64,000 nucleotides of DNA, taken from assembly GCF_049243985.1 (NCBI RefSeq), contig NC_135384.1, positions 15,806,501 to 15,870,500 of the forward strand, written 5' to 3'. The translations under genes were made by a program, and so were the position numbers. The first letter of the stretch is position 1. Every line of letters starts with the position of its first letter. The notes beneath the pieces are model-generated. The model was not told the DNA's origin, did not search any database, and saw nothing but the letters and a program-made list of their open reading frames with translations. Of this stretch, positions 11,121 through 22,587 are shown piece by piece. Origin of the DNA: Paroedura picta. Taxonomy: Eukaryota; Chordata; Lepidosauria; Squamata; Gekkonidae.

Positions 11121-11126
11121 ATTATA

Positions 11127-11600
11127 CTAGGGGCAAAGCCCATTGTATCCAAGAATAGAACGGGCACTAGAGCTTGACAGTGGGAAGAGGAAGGGGTGGA
11201 GTTGTCCAGTCTGTAAGGGCACGGGGATGAATGTGTGTGTTGTGTGGGAGGTTGTGGTGGCATGGAGTCATGGGTGTGGAGATATGGGTGTCAAGAGCCT
11301 GTGGATTGGAATGTTCATTGAGTGTGGGAGAGGACTGACCTTTGGGAATTGTGGCATAGTGGTTACAGATGAGCTTTCCAGAGCCATGTCTTCAGATATG
11401 TGAAGGGAGAAGCAGACTGCAGACTCTTCTTAGGGGGAGATAACATGGCAACCAATTCCTCCCCGTTCTGCGTCATTTCCCTTCATGTGTGAATTAGGCC
11501 AAAGAAACCAAAATGTCCCCCCTCCCCTAATACACATGGGGTAGTCACAGTACACAGGTGTCCACCCTGTTCCTTCTGTCTCCACTTTTTCACTGTTGAT
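11127..11600 (-). mobile_element. Helitron-like non-autonomous element (minus copy)
   Basis: On the minus strand the end reads GCCCGTT, loop, AATGGGC, then tttgcccCTAG followed by T: a hairpin just before a CTRR terminus, the Helitron 3' signature. The body is an inverted match to 43850-44396. The 5' TC end is not resolved. Confidence 0.45.
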
Positions 11601-11639
11601 AAAATGTTATGCGCCCACATGCTTCTTTCATGGTTGCTC

Positions 11640-11720
11640 CTTAGAAGAACAACTGGATTTTTGTACTCTGTTGTTTACCACTCAAAGGAGTCTCAAAGCG
11701 GTTTACAAACACCTTTTCCC
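11640..11720 (-). mobile_element. SINE 3' end fragment
   Basis: Complement of the phrase gtaaaccgctttgagactcctt near the 3' end of tRNA-derived SINEs; an inverted match to 43744-43811. Confidence 0.5.
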
Positions 11721-13830
11721 TTTGTCTCCCCACAGTAGACAACTTGTGAGGGATGTGGGGCTGTGAGAGGTCTGAGAGAACTGGGAATGGGTCACAATGA
11801 TCCAGCAGGCCTCAGTTGTCTCAATGAATTTTCCAATCCTCTCCCCATTTTCCCTTCCTCTTCCCATAGCAGACTCCCCATGAGGGAGGTGGGCTAGAGA
11901 GCCTCACATGGAAGCTGGCAACCCTAAGAGGAAGTCTCTCTGTGCACAGCAGTCTTGACTTTAGTAAGGTTTTTTATAGGGGTTTTTTATTTGCCAAGCT
12001 AAGGTTGAAAAAGTCAAGTCAATTCGCATGTCTCTCCAGCCATTTACTTGTTCACTATTTACAGTTTCAGACTGTAAATATTTATTTAGATCTTCCTGCA
12101 GTTTCCAGACTCACAGGACTGATGCTGGTCTGTCTGACTGCACCCCGGAATGCAAACAGTTGCTGGTAAGAGCTGGCCATAGCCCAGGAGGAACAAATCA
12201 GCGCCACTCCCTCCCAACTGCAGGCAAAAATGGCTCCTTTGAGGGCATTGTACAATTCTGAAGTCCCACCTCCAAACCTTCAGGAATATTTCCAATCCAG
12301 GGGTAGCCAACCTCCAGGTGGGGCCTGGAGAGCTCCTGGAATTACAGCTCATCTGCAGAGTATTAAGATCAGCTCCCCAGGCAGAAAGGGCTACTTTAGA
12401 CAGGGTTGTGGTAGAGAAGAAACATTTAAGGCCTTCCACACAGGTTGTTGTCTCCAGATTGGCTGGGCTGGGTGTGTGGGCCCTGTTAGAACTGTGGCCC
12501 TGTCAGAACTTTGGCTTCACGCCCCCCGACTGGCAGGAACTCTGTTCTGTCCTGGTGAGGTCCCAGTCGGAAGGTGCTTCTGATTAGGCCCTCACCTGGA
12601 CCAGCTCCACCCACTCTCTGCTCACTTAGCCCTTAACCAATTATGTATACTGCTCCCTGAGCGGTTACAGATGTAAAGAGCAAAAAGGCAAGCAGACAGC
12701 TTTGTCTAACATTTTTGTAGGTATTTATGGGATCAGAAAGATGTTCTCTTCTATTACATCTGACTCTGAATGTTCATGCAGGATTTGAGGAACCTTCTAG
12801 CAACACTTTAGACTTTGAACTTAGCCCAAAGTTGAGGTCGAGATACCAGATCAATGGATGCCTTGAGATTTGTAAACACTGCTTTGAGATCTCTCGAGGT
12901 AAACCGCCTTGAGCCTGTTTGCAGAGAGGGGCACTCTATAAATCAAATAAGAAATAAATATTTCTGCTTCAGAGTAAACAGTGCAATTTGTTCATTTTTC
13001 ATGCACCTAACATCCATTTGCACATTGCAGCCTGGCAAGATGATGGTTGTCTAAGGGTGTTAGCAGGCAAAATACCACTCAAATTAAGATGGTCTGGTCA
13101 CTAACAGGAGTATGGACCAAACTATTCAGATCTTTTTTAGTCAGTTTACTACTACACTTGGAGGTCTTTAAGAGCAAGTAGGCTGGAATAACTCAGACAA
13201 TCACCCCATTATATCTACCAAGTCTTAAGGTCAAATAGTTTTGTAGGAAGGGTGAAATCCATCATTAATTCTATTGTAAATCAGTGAAATAAACTGAAGC
13301 TAGCTATGAAAATACAGGTAAACATATCATTGAAAAATGTATGACAGTAAAGCTATGTATTTAGCAACCATTTTCTCTGTTGACCCCCATAACCATTGTC
13401 ATAGACGTTTAAAACTTAGAATTTAAAAGAAAAAGTTCCAATGAAAATATTCTCCCCTCTTAGATTATAAATTTGAACACAAAACTGGAAACAGACAAAA
13501 ATATATGTTCCTCCAAGTGTTAAATGACTCTTTTGTGAATCAAAATACCTAATTGTAGATTACAAGAAAGAAAAGCAAAAATAATGGGGTTTTTTTACAA
13601 TTCATTTTGACCCCATAAGGAATTTTACTATATTCTGGGTAGTTCCGCTCCTTATCATAGACTCTATTCCACATTTCATTGTCCATACAGGTCCCATGCA
13701 GGTCCCATACAACCTTTTTGTTCTGAAATTAACTACTCCTTTTTTAATAGCAAAGAGCAGGTCAGATCTTTCCCACTGAATTTAAAATGTTTTCCTTAAT
13801 AAATAAGAATAAATAAGAAAGATATTGGAC
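11720..13830. other. OR duplicon spacer, no gene
   Basis: No gene recognised. 12500-12620 resembles the unclassified repeat at 4240-4520. 13140-13270 matches the shared spacer block, and 13440-13790 is the OR 3' flank (phrase caaaactggaaacag), also found near 18500 and, inverted, near 36000 and 47050. Confidence 0.45.
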
Positions 13831-13837
13831 TCTCAGT

Positions 13838-14081
13838 TAGTGGTTCTCAACCTTGGGGTCCTGACCCCAATTGGGCTTGCTTAGACCCTTCCGCGAGGTC
13901 ACCAGGGCATGTTGGTGGCGAGCGGCAGCAGTGCCAGATGTGGGCGGCAGCGGGTGGCAGTTGGCGGTGGCAGTGGCAGAGCCATGGCACTGGCCACCCC
14001 ACGTTACCTCCAGGTCATACGCTGCCCCTGCCACTGACACCACAGTTGGGGTTGCGGCATTATGGCAGTTGAGAACTGCTG
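13838..14081. mobile_element. hAT-like MITE
   Basis: About 244 bases with terminal inverted repeats tagtggttctcaacc and gttgagaactgctg, a familiar hAT-family end. Flanks ctctcagt (13830-13837) and ttctaagt (14082-14089) match at 6 of 8 bases, fitting the family's 8-bp target duplication. The equivalent sites 3' of the ORs at 100 and 18926 lack it. Confidence 0.75.
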
Positions 14082-14111
14082 TTCTAAGTATACAAACACA
14101 TCCCTACAGAA

Positions 14112-15068
14112 TTATATTCTTTCAAATGCATAAAACTTAGCTAAAGTCCTCCTGAAGGCTACTTTTACCTCTCTGTTTCTCAGGCTGTATATCATGGGGT
14201 TTAACAAAGGGGTCAGGACTGTGTACAAAAGGGAGAAGACTTTGTTGAGGTCTTCCAGGGTCTCTGATTCGGGCAACAAATAAACAATCATTATAGTTCC
14301 ATAGAAAATGGATACAACAATGAGATGAGAGGAGCAGGTAGAAAAGGCCTTTTGCCTGCCAGAGGCAGATGGGATTCTGAGGATGGCAGAGATGATGTAG
14401 CCGTATGATGTCAGCGTCAACAAAAATGGAGGGAGGGAAAACACAGCAGCTAGGAACAAACTTACAATTTTTATGATATGTGTATCACTGCAAGACAGGT
14501 TTAAGATGGGGTTAAAGTCACAAAAGAAACGGTTGATTTCAAAAGGGCCACAGAAGTTCAGTTGGTGCATTAAATATATTAATATGTTCACAGCCAAGGA
14601 ACCACTGAGCCAAGATCCGGCTACTAGCTGGAGGCACACCTTGCCATCCATAAGTACCATATAGATCAATGGCTTACATATTGCCACGTACCTATCATAA
14701 GACATTGCTGCTAGGAGATAACATTCGGCAGCTGCCAAAAAACCAAAGAAGTAATACTGGGTCATGCAGCCTGCCACAGAAATGGTTCCTTGGCCCCCAT
14801 GAAACAGATTAACCAGTATCACAGGAAGGATAGTGGAGCTGTAGCAAGTCTCCAAGCATGCTAAGTTGCCCAAGAAGAAATACATGGGGGTGTGAAGGTG
14901 GTGGTCAACCACCACCAACACCACAATAAGCATATTCCCCACCATGGTTACCATGTAGATCACTAAGAAGAGCAAATATAGAAGCAGTTGTTGATCCCCC
15001 AGATCCCCAAAGCCCAGTAGAAGGAATTCAGTGACTGTTGTTCTGTTTTCTTCTGCTGCTTTTTTCAT
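14112..15068 (-). CDS. Class II olfactory receptor (OR3), intact
   Basis: Single-exon OR of 318 residues with every class II landmark: NRT at 8-10, GN in TM1, LHTPMY, MSYDRYVAIC, the loop cysteines, KAFSTCSSHL and NPMIY. It is the sister copy of OR2 (17 residue changes by eye). Notable substitutions relative to OR2 are Arg for His at 180 (INRFFCDF), Asn for Tyr at 190 and Ile-Tyr-Met-Val for Leu-Tyr-Val-Ala after the DRY region. ATG chosen after the conserved acceptor and leader. Its leader intron is longer than that of OR2 because of the GC-rich insertion at 15517-16205. Odorant unknown. Confidence 0.95.
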   Translation of the reverse strand: MKKAAEENRTTVTEFLLLGFGDLGDQQLLLYLLFLVIYMVTMVGNMLIVVLVVVDHHLHTPMYFFLGNLACLETCYSSTILPVILVNLFHGGQGTISVAGCMTQYYFFGFLAAAECYLLAAMSYDRYVAICKPLIYMVLMDGKVCLQLVAGSWLSGSLAVNILIYLMHQLNFCGPFEINRFFCDFNPILNLSCSDTHIIKIVSLFLAAVFSLPPFLLTLTSYGYIISAILRIPSASGRQKAFSTCSSHLIVVSIFYGTIMIVYLLPESETLEDLNKVFSLLYTVLTPLLNPMIYSLRNREVKVAFRRTLAKFYAFERI

Positions 15069-15516
15069 GCTAGTAGCTCAAACCTGCAAAGCCCAAAAAA
15101 ATCGTTTTAGAACAGAGAAAATCATTGTCTTTAATGAGTAGTCACTAAAGGAGAAGGTAGCAGATCTAGGAAGATAGAGCTTAGGTACTGCCATAACTCT
15201 ACTGTGAATACTGTAGCCTGGAATAAGCTATCTTTTCCATATCAGTTAATTCAGCTATCCTGCCTAATTTAGCTCACAGCTCACATGGTTCTAGTCCACA
15301 CAGTTTCTGTGATGCCCAGCATATATGATTACCCCAGTCAAATGACCTTTTGGGTCAGTCCCTTTATGCCAATAGGAAAGCTGCTTGAATCCAACCCTGT
15401 GACATGGGAAATGAAGGACTGGCAGCTGAAGGAGCAAAGAGAAAAACAAAGAACCAATATCAAAGAAAAGTGAATTTACCACTCTAAAATGTGTGAGCCA
15501 CCAGTGTAAAGGAGTT

Positions 15517-16205
15517 GACTTGCAGGGCGGCATAGGGATGCAGATGATGCGACACGAGCATCTGGCATTAATAAGGCGACAGCTTTTCTTGAAATCCAAA
15601 ATCCCTCCAGCCGGAGGATTGGCACGATGGGCACGAGAAGACCATATCCCCTCAGCCGTCCAGCTGCTCAGTGCTTGCTCTAGGGCGCCTTGGACCTGGT
15701 ACCTCCCACTTGGGAGGGCAGCTCCTTGCCCTCCGAGTCCCCGTGGGGAGGCAGATGAAGATGGACGACGGATGCCCATCTCATTCGGCCATCCTGCCTG
15801 CCTGGTTCTGGGCCCCCTGACCTGCCCAGCCGGGCAGGTTGCACCCATTAACAAGCCAATCCCTTATTGGGAACCCCCACCCTCAGGGCCAAAGTTCGCA
15901 GACTGGGGGCCTGAACCAACGGTCTCTCTCGTGTCCTTTCCCGCCGCTGTGACGATAATAACTATTTTAGAACAACCATAAATTGCAACTTGGGGAGGGA
16001 AGGGAGGGCAGCGTTCTGCGGTGGAATGGCAGGCTCACACCATGAGCCGCCTTTTTAAGGCACCTAGCCCCGACCACCGCACAGCGCACCTCTCCAGCCA
16101 GTCCCTCTGCCCTCTGGGCATGCGGGCCGACACTGCCTGCGTCATCTTCTGCCCGCCGCCCGCTGCTTCAATCAGTGGCTGCGGTAAGTTGCAGGCGCTC
16201 TATGC
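15517..16205. mobile_element. GC-rich insertion in OR3 leader intron, unclassified
   Basis: Present in copy 3 but not in copy 2: flanking text resumes at about 9024 in copy 2. Much GC-richer than its surroundings. The start (tgacttgcagg) and the phrase gcgacagcttttcttg resemble the elements at 32247 (gctgacttgcagg; gccacagctttat) and 38960 (gccacagcctttaat), so it is a dispersed family, perhaps LTR-derived. It ends with a promoter-like stretch (CCTTTTTAAGG near 16050) and a donor-like CGGTAAGTT near 16184. No convincing protein. Confidence 0.4.
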
Positions 16206-16681
16206 TGTAGTTATAGACCTGAAAATATGGCCCCACACCCAGGTTTGACTAATGAAAATTGTCATTCCTATCTCTTCCTTGTTACTCACAGTATTTAAAC
16301 AAATGGCCACAGTGTTTGATTTCCTTCCTTAATTCCACAGTTCTTTTCTCAAAACAGTCACCCTTTTCTCTTCCTCAGGACCTCCCTTGTCCCTGAAAAT
16401 GTATTTTGTTTCCACATTGTATTCCCCTATTAAATTCATCTGGATAATTCTTTCACCATCTTATCTCTTTCCTCCCTTCTCACAGGAGAAGTCCACAGTC
16501 TTTTTTAATGCCTTCTCTATTAAACATTATAGTGGTACATTTGGTTTCTGAGGTGATATATGGCAGTCATATCCTGGTCCCTGGGAGTATCTTGCAAAAG
16601 AAAAGAACCTCAGATGATCTAAGAAGAAAAGAAAAGCATTTTTCTACCTTATATAAATCTCAGTGAAAAAGACTGACTTAC

Positions 16682-16826
16682 CATGAAACAGCTCTGGCTA
16701 CCTAGGGTATGGATTCCGATGTCGTCTTGGTATCTTAAATCTCTATCATCAAGCAATCAACATGATGGTTGATCCGAGAGGCTGAAGTGATTGGCCTAAA
16801 TCATCAGAGTCATTGTATAATACATG
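16682..16826 (-). promoter_or_regulatory. Candidate distal promoter and 5' exon of OR3
   Basis: Donor GTAAGTCA after TTTCATG (last exon base 16682) with an A/T-rich TATTATACAA word about 130-140 bases upstream on the minus strand; counterpart of 9489-9630. Confidence 0.4.
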
Positions 16827-17057
16827 ATCCCTTCATTTTTTTTTCTACCTTCAGAGGATTATGAAATCCCACCTTTGATTCTTAATTTTTTTAAAAATTT
16901 CTTTGTAGAAGGCATAATCTCCCAAGATATTTGTACACAGGAGAACTATTAACTGTTTTTAAGGACAAGAAAAACAACACTTCCTTAAGAGTGAATGGAG
17001 GAATCCAAGCAACGTAATTTTTATTTGATTTTGTGTTCCAATTTAGGAAGATATTTC

Positions 17058-17200
17058 ATAATGTTTGTTTGTTTATGACATTTCTATACCGCCCTCCCTT
17101 GTGGCTCAGGGTGGTTTACAACATGTTCTAGTGCATAGCATAGAATATACATGTTCTAGTGCATAGCATAGTACAACAAATTCCAAAGTCCAGTTTGGAA
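17058..17200 (-). mobile_element. LINE 3' end shared with copy 2
   Basis: Same insertion as 9855-9990, with a small local duplication of the phrase acatgttctagtgcatagcat. Confidence 0.6.
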
Positions 17201-18249
17201 TTTGCAACATTTTAAAACATTTAACCATTAACCATTTGAATGTTTAACCATAATTTAACAGGTTGTTTCAATCCAAAGTAATTCCATGATGTAATTTGAA
17301 GAAGGCAGATTCCAGGTTCCCTGCAACCCCTCCAGTGGGTACTTTTGTAGATGTATAGCAAAAAAAGGATATGACCTTACTCACAGTCCGCCCAATTTTT
17401 TAGAGCGTATAACAACAAACATGACGACCCCCAATCATCAAGTCATACTTTTTTGCAGTTAGGATCAGAGCCTCAAGCTGATCAGGTATAGGCTGATGGC
17501 TTCCCAAACCAAATTGGAAACCAAGAACGAAGTGTGCCTTCACATGAAAACGTATACCCAGAATTAAACACGATTGGTCTAAAGGTGCTACTGGACTCAA
17601 ATGTTGTTCTATTAGCAACCAAGAATGTTGCCTAGAATTGAAAACTCTGCTTATCAAAATACAGTATCCATATTCGACCTTAAAATTCAAAAGCGATCTT
17701 TCATTGGTGGGTAAGTCAAGAGACATGGGCACTGGCACCACCTCCATTTGGGTCCATCCACAAGACAGTAGACCATCCTTTTTTAACATTTTGACCATGG
17801 AGGAGCCCCTTGATAAACAAATGGCCTAAGTAGGGTTCTTTTGCCCAGCCTCAATTAATCACACTGAGAGAAAAGCCTTTTTTTAATATTTTCACTGCAG
17901 AAGGAATAGAGACACAGGGGAGTCCCCAAAACTGCACAGAGAACAACAGAATTTCATAGTGTAAAATACCCTGTTCTTCGTGGTTGGGAAATGTGATGCC
18001 CTTGCAATACCCTGGGGTCTCTACCTCCCTCCTCCACCTCCTGGGAACACCCTACAGTCCTTACACAAGATCCCCCACCCACCACTTCAGAGCTCCTGCG
18101 GACCCCCTTCAATACTCCTACAGACCCCTGGTTGGGATTCCCTGCAGTAGACAGGTGTCTGGGACACCATCAGGCTATGCTACACATATACCCAGTCATC
18201 TACCCAGAGCTATTTCTTGATATAATACCATCACTCATGCAGGTAGCAT

Positions 18250-18900
18250 TACTGAGCTGAATCCTAATGATGGCAAAAACTAATGTTGCCTGTCCACTCC
18301 CTCTTGGGCTGATTCCGCATGGATGGAAAAGGCCAGGGTGGCATCAGTATGGAACCAGGGCTAATCCCCATGTCTATATAATGTCGCTGCCAGGCCGTGT
18401 GCTGGTCAGGCCCCAGAAGCCCCATGCTAAGGGAACATGGATTCTTCTGCATTCCCTTTTGGCTCTGCAGGGGCCAACGGGTTCTGTCGCATGAAATTTG
18501 AAACAGGCAAAAAACTGGAAACAGGCAAATAATAATCAGTACATCTGTAGATTAAAAGACTCTTTAATGAAGCAAAATACAAAAGAATTAAACTGCAAAA
18601 AAACAAGTACAAAGGGTTTTGAAAAGTTGATTTGCAATTACAAAGCAAGCAAAGCAAAAATAATGATCTAATACCATATTGGGTTGGATATAGCCAGGAA
18701 TTTTACCATGTCCTGAAGAGTTCCCCCTCCTTATTACAGCCTCCATTCCACATTTTTGTCCATGCAGGTCACATGATCCCCAGTACATACTTTTTTTTTG
18801 TAAGTGGAATGCCCTCCTCATTTTTGAGCAAGAACACTAGTTGGATCTAACCCCTCAAATGAAAACGTTATTCCAAAGAGCATAAGAGAAAATTGGACTA
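18250..18900. other. OR duplicon spacer and OR4 3' flank
   Basis: No gene. 18495-18800 is the conserved OR 3' flank, also present at 13440-13740 and near 24505-24650. 18290-18480 is GC-richer and unclassified. Confidence 0.45.
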
Positions 18901-18925
18901 GAAGTATGCAAACACTCCTAAAGAT

Positions 18926-19882
18926 TTATATTCTGTCAAATATACAACACCTGGTTAGAGCCCTTCTGAAAGCCACTTTTACCTCCCTGTTTCTCAGGCT
19001 GTATATCAGGGGGTTGATGAATGGGGTCAGGACTGTGTAGAAAAGAGAGAAGACTTTGTTGAGGTCTTGCAGGGCCTCAGTTTTGGGCAACATGTAAACG
19101 ATCATTACGGTGCCATAGAAAAGGGACACGACAATGAGGTGAGAGGAGCAGGTGGAAAAGGCCTTTTGCCTGCCAGAGGTGGATGGGATCCTGATGATAG
19201 CAGAGATGATGAAGCCGTACGATGTCAAGGTCAACAAGAATGGGGGGAGGGAACACACAGCTGCCAGGAAGAAAGTTAAAAGCTTAATAGTACGTGTGTC
19301 ACTGCAAGACAGCTTTAAGAGGGGATTAAAGTCACAAAAGAAATGGTTGATTTCAGAAGGACCACAGAAAGTCAGTTGGTGCATTAAATATATGATTATG
19401 TTAATAGTCAAGGAACCACTTACCCAAGATCCAACTACTAGCTGGAGGCACACCTTGTTATTCAGAAGTACAGTATAAAGCAATGGCTTACATATGGCCA
19501 CGTACCTATCATAAGACATTGCTGCTAAGAGATAACATTCTGAAACTGCCAAGAAACCAAAGAAGTAATACTGGGTCATGCAGCCCATGAAAGAAATGGT
19601 TCCTCGGCCCCCATGAAACAGATTAGCCAGTATCACAGGCAGGATAGTGGAGCTGTAGCAGGTCTCCAAGCAGGCTAAGTTAATCAAGAAGAAATACATG
19701 GGAGTGTGAAGGTGGTGGTCAACTACCACCAATACCACAATGAGGATATTCCCCACCATGGTCACAGTGTAGATCACTAAGAAGAGCAAAAAGAGAAGCA
19801 ACTGTTGATCCCCAAGGTCCCCAAAGCCCAAAAGGAGGAACTCAGCGACTATTGTTTGGTTTCCTTGTTCAGCTTTTCCCAT
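18926..19882 (-). CDS. Class II olfactory receptor (OR4), intact
   Basis: Single-exon OR, 318 residues, no interruption. Seen: NQT glycosylation site at 8-10, GN44-45, LHTPMY, Cys101, MSYDRYVAIC, SY in TM5, KAFSTCSSHL and NPLIY. The N-terminus MGKAEQ and the C-terminal RRAL group it with the plus-strand ORs at 34762 and 45769 rather than with OR2/OR3, although it shares their orientation. The middle third is almost identical to OR1. Unusual: INLACLE in place of GNLACLE in TM2, and a divergent tail RCCIFDRI. ATG follows the usual acceptor and leader. Candidate promoter at 21266-21370. Confidence 0.95.
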   Translation of the reverse strand: MGKAEQGNQTIVAEFLLLGFGDLGDQQLLLFLLFLVIYTVTMVGNILIVVLVVVDHHLHTPMYFFLINLACLETCYSSTILPVILANLFHGGRGTISFMGCMTQYYFFGFLAVSECYLLAAMSYDRYVAICKPLLYTVLLNNKVCLQLVVGSWVSGSLTINIIIYLMHQLTFCGPSEINHFFCDFNPLLKLSCSDTRTIKLLTFFLAAVCSLPPFLLTLTSYGFIISAIIRIPSTSGRQKAFSTCSSHLIVVSLFYGTVMIVYMLPKTEALQDLNKVFSLFYTVLTPFINPLIYSLRNREVKVAFRRALTRCCIFDRI

Positions 19883-20934
19883 GCAGGTAGCTCAAACCTG
19901 CAAAAGTCAAAAGATGAGTTTTAGTGTGGAGAAAATCACTGCCTTTAATGACCAGGTACTAAATGTCAATGCCAAGCATTAGATGCATGGCAGGAAAGAT
20001 CTGACACCCTGTATAGATCATCTTGCACCACATTTTTGGCTAGATGTGGGAGCAGGGAAATTATGGGGGGAATTTTTGGATTTTAGACCACCATCTTGTT
20101 GTTGTCAAAATTGTTTTATACTAGGGACTAGGGATGAGGGAGATTGTTGTTTTTTATAATAAAAACATAATGAATAAATAAATAGATAAAATAAACAAGA
20201 AGGTGTTAGATAGAAGTAGACAGAGTTAGGGCCGTAGCTCAGTTTCAGAATCTGTGGAGTGGATCGAGCCAACTTTTCCATTTGATCTCATTCAATTCTC
20301 CTGCATAATTCAGCCCCCAGATCACATGGTCTTATGGTGCTAGTACATCTTGCTATGGCAGGCAAATCATCTCTTGGGGCAGTCCCTTGATGCCAGCAGA
20401 GAAACTGCTTTAATCCAGCTCTGTATCACACAGATGTGTGTCAGGTCACAAACATTGGAAAATACCTTTCTCTGACTATTCTTAAAGGTTTTAATTTCTG
20501 ATATCGATCCATGACTTGCAACACAAGTCCAGGGGCCTGCTGGGGCTCTGCTAGTTACCTCTGTCAAGTGTTGCTGCGGGATTTCAGGGATCCAGCACAT
20601 TTGCTGGTGATATCAGGAAAGGCAGTGGAGGTAATTTCTCTTCCCAGTGTCCAGGTTAGCCATCCATGATAAAGCGTTCTTGAATGAACCATTGAGTGTA
20701 TGGCGGTTTCTGAATTTACATTCCGCCTTTCATTCTAATATCCCTAACAGGTTAAACATATATATTGTTTTAAAAAATGTAATTTAAGGCACAAAAGATT
20801 AAAAAAAAACATGTATTCATATTTTCTGATAAAAACACTTTAAAATGGCAGGTCCATCCATTATCCTCCTCAGAGTTGACTGAATATGCCTTAACTTTGA
20901 AGGGATTATAACAGCATGGAAAATCCTCTCACAC

Positions 20935-21160
20935 GTAATGGTTAAAGACTAGCAGACTCTCATCTGAAGAACTGGGTTTTATTCCCCACTTCTCCACATG
21001 CAGCCAGTAGTGGGCTAGTCACAGTTCAGTTAAAGTTGTTCTCACTGAGCAATTCTCTCAAATCTCTCTCAATCCCACCTACCTCACAAGGTATGTGTTG
21101 GGGGAGAGGAGCTTAATTGTGACTCTTTCGGGTAGTGTAAGCTTCTTTGGGACTCTTTCA
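20935..21160 (+). mobile_element. tRNA-derived SINE
   Basis: Head phrase taatggttaaagactagcag, then ttttattccccact (B-box region), then the squamate tRNA-SINE body (cctcacaaggtatgtgttgg). Diverged. Confidence 0.65.
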
Positions 21161-21265
21161 AGGGGTAAAAAAGCTTTTCTTTAAAACATGAAAAGTTTAC
21201 CCCCATCTCTGCCTTATTACTCACCAATTTTTTAAATGGTCAAAGTGGTGGATTTCTTTACTTAC

Positions 21266-21370
21266 CTCGAGGGCTCTGTTCTGGGAAGAGTTACCCGTCT
21301 TTCTTGTTCTCTTCAGGACCTCCATTCTCCCTGGAAATATGTTTTCTTTCAGCTTTGTTTCCTTATATAA
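21266..21370 (-). promoter_or_regulatory. Candidate proximal promoter and 5' exon of OR4
   Basis: Minus strand TTATATAAGG at 21370-21361, then a donor CTCGAG/GTAAGTAAAG (last exon base 21266). The donor aligns with the one at 45051 for OR7, where the downstream intron text (gaaatccaccactt) is also shared. Confidence 0.45.
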
Positions 21371-21779
21371 TTCATCTGAATGATTCTCTTGACACCTTAG
21401 TTTGTTCCCTCCCTTCCCACAGGAAAAGTTTACAGAGCCCTTTGACGTGGATTCTTTATTAGACATTCTAGAGACACATTTAGTTTCTGTGATGTCACAT
21501 GGCCATTATATTTTGGCTCCAGGGGTTAACATGAGAAAGAAAACAACCTCAGATAATCTCAGGGAATCTTCATTAAATAAATTAATACCAGTTGAAGAAA
21601 GGAGGGGGGGTAGTAGCATGGACTAGGCATGTAATTTGCTTTATAAGAAAGCAGAACCCCATTTAACATTATTTTTATTTTTTAATTATTTCTTCCTTCT
21701 TCTAGAATCTAAAATAATGAACATTAAAAACAATGAAATCCAAAAAGAGCGCCATGTGCTGCAGGTTTGCAATCACTGA

Positions 21780-21965
21780 CATTCTGTGGATTCAACTATC
21801 AGTGTACACCCTTCTCTTCCTTCAATAACTCAATGTGTGTCCATTTATGTGTGTGCATGTGTAAAGTGCCATCAAGGTGCAGCCAACATAGGGCATCCAT
21901 ACAGGGTTCTCAAGGTAAGAGATGCACAGACATGGTATGCCATTACCCACCTCTGTGAAGTGATC
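21780..21965 (-). mobile_element. 5S-type SINE tail fragment
   Basis: Complement of the tail of the squamate 5S-derived SINE (plus text gtaaagtgccatcaag, then gggttctcaaggtaagagatg). Similar tail material lies at 42190-42310 and 43430-43570. Confidence 0.55.
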
Positions 21966-22029
21966 CTATAATTCTTTGGTGGTTTCTCTTGAGAATAAGC
22001 AGCAAAAGCAAGATGATTTACCAATCTTA

Positions 22030-22240
22030 GGCCCATTATGCACGGAGTGGAAGGTCCGCATTCAGGGTGGAATGGCGGCGGCTAAAATCACCAATTATGC
22101 ACACTGCAGGCGGCAACCGGGCGCAGAGTCAACATATGCCGTCGAAAAAGCCGCGTTAGCGAGATGCGGAAGAAAGTGGAGCTTCCCGGGACCAGGGCAC
22201 AACCAGAAGCGGCTCCATTTTCACATGGAATTGCAGTGTT
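22030..22240. mobile_element. Harbinger-like MITE fragment
   Basis: Begins ggcccattatgcac directly after TTA, like the element at 26252. GC-richer interior with an internal aattatgcac repeat. The right terminus was not found. Confidence 0.4.
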
Positions 22241-22244
22241 TCTA

Positions 22245-22580
22245 AGCAGAAGGGTGTCTTTTCAAAACTAAGAGGGCTTTAATTGTCAGGGTATTTTTAA
22301 CACTCAATAGAGAGTTTTAAAATGAATAGAACAGTTTGGCTTTGAAGAAATTAATACAGTTTTGAAACAGAACAATGTACAAATGATGATAATATGATAG
22401 CAAAAGTGTATAAATTTCTGTTAAAGAATGAAACAGAAGAGTAAGTGAAAGAATATATGATAAACTTGGGGTTTTGTTGACAGATTAATTGGGTAAACCC
22501 TATAAAATGTTTGGAATAAATGCTGGAGATGTGAGCAGCACATAGAATCTTTTTTACCATATATGGTAAAAGATTTTTAA
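22245..22580. other. Intergenic, nothing recognised
   Basis: AT-rich; no gene or named repeat seen. Confidence 0.4.
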
Positions 22581-22587
22581 AATGATA

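Larger units (their letters stand above)
15069..18250 (-). repeat. OR duplicon, upstream part (copy 3)
   Basis: Near-identical to copy 2 outside one insertion. Holds the GC-rich insert 15517-16205, a distal donor at 16682 and a LINE 3' end at 17058-17200. The proximal TATA-like word of copy 2 is mutated here (ATTTAATAGG on the minus strand). Confidence 0.8.
19883..21560 (-). repeat. OR duplicon, upstream part (copy 4)
   Basis: Aligns with the other minus-strand upstream blocks and, inverted, with those of the plus-strand ORs. Interrupted by a tRNA-SINE at 20935-21160. Similarity stops near 21560, before the distal 5' exon found in copies 1-3. Confidence 0.65.

Noticed and set aside
15291-15981. 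Overlapping 160-190 codon frames on both strands
   Set aside because: They straddle the edge of the GC-rich insertion; both strands open through base composition, and no domain is recognisable.
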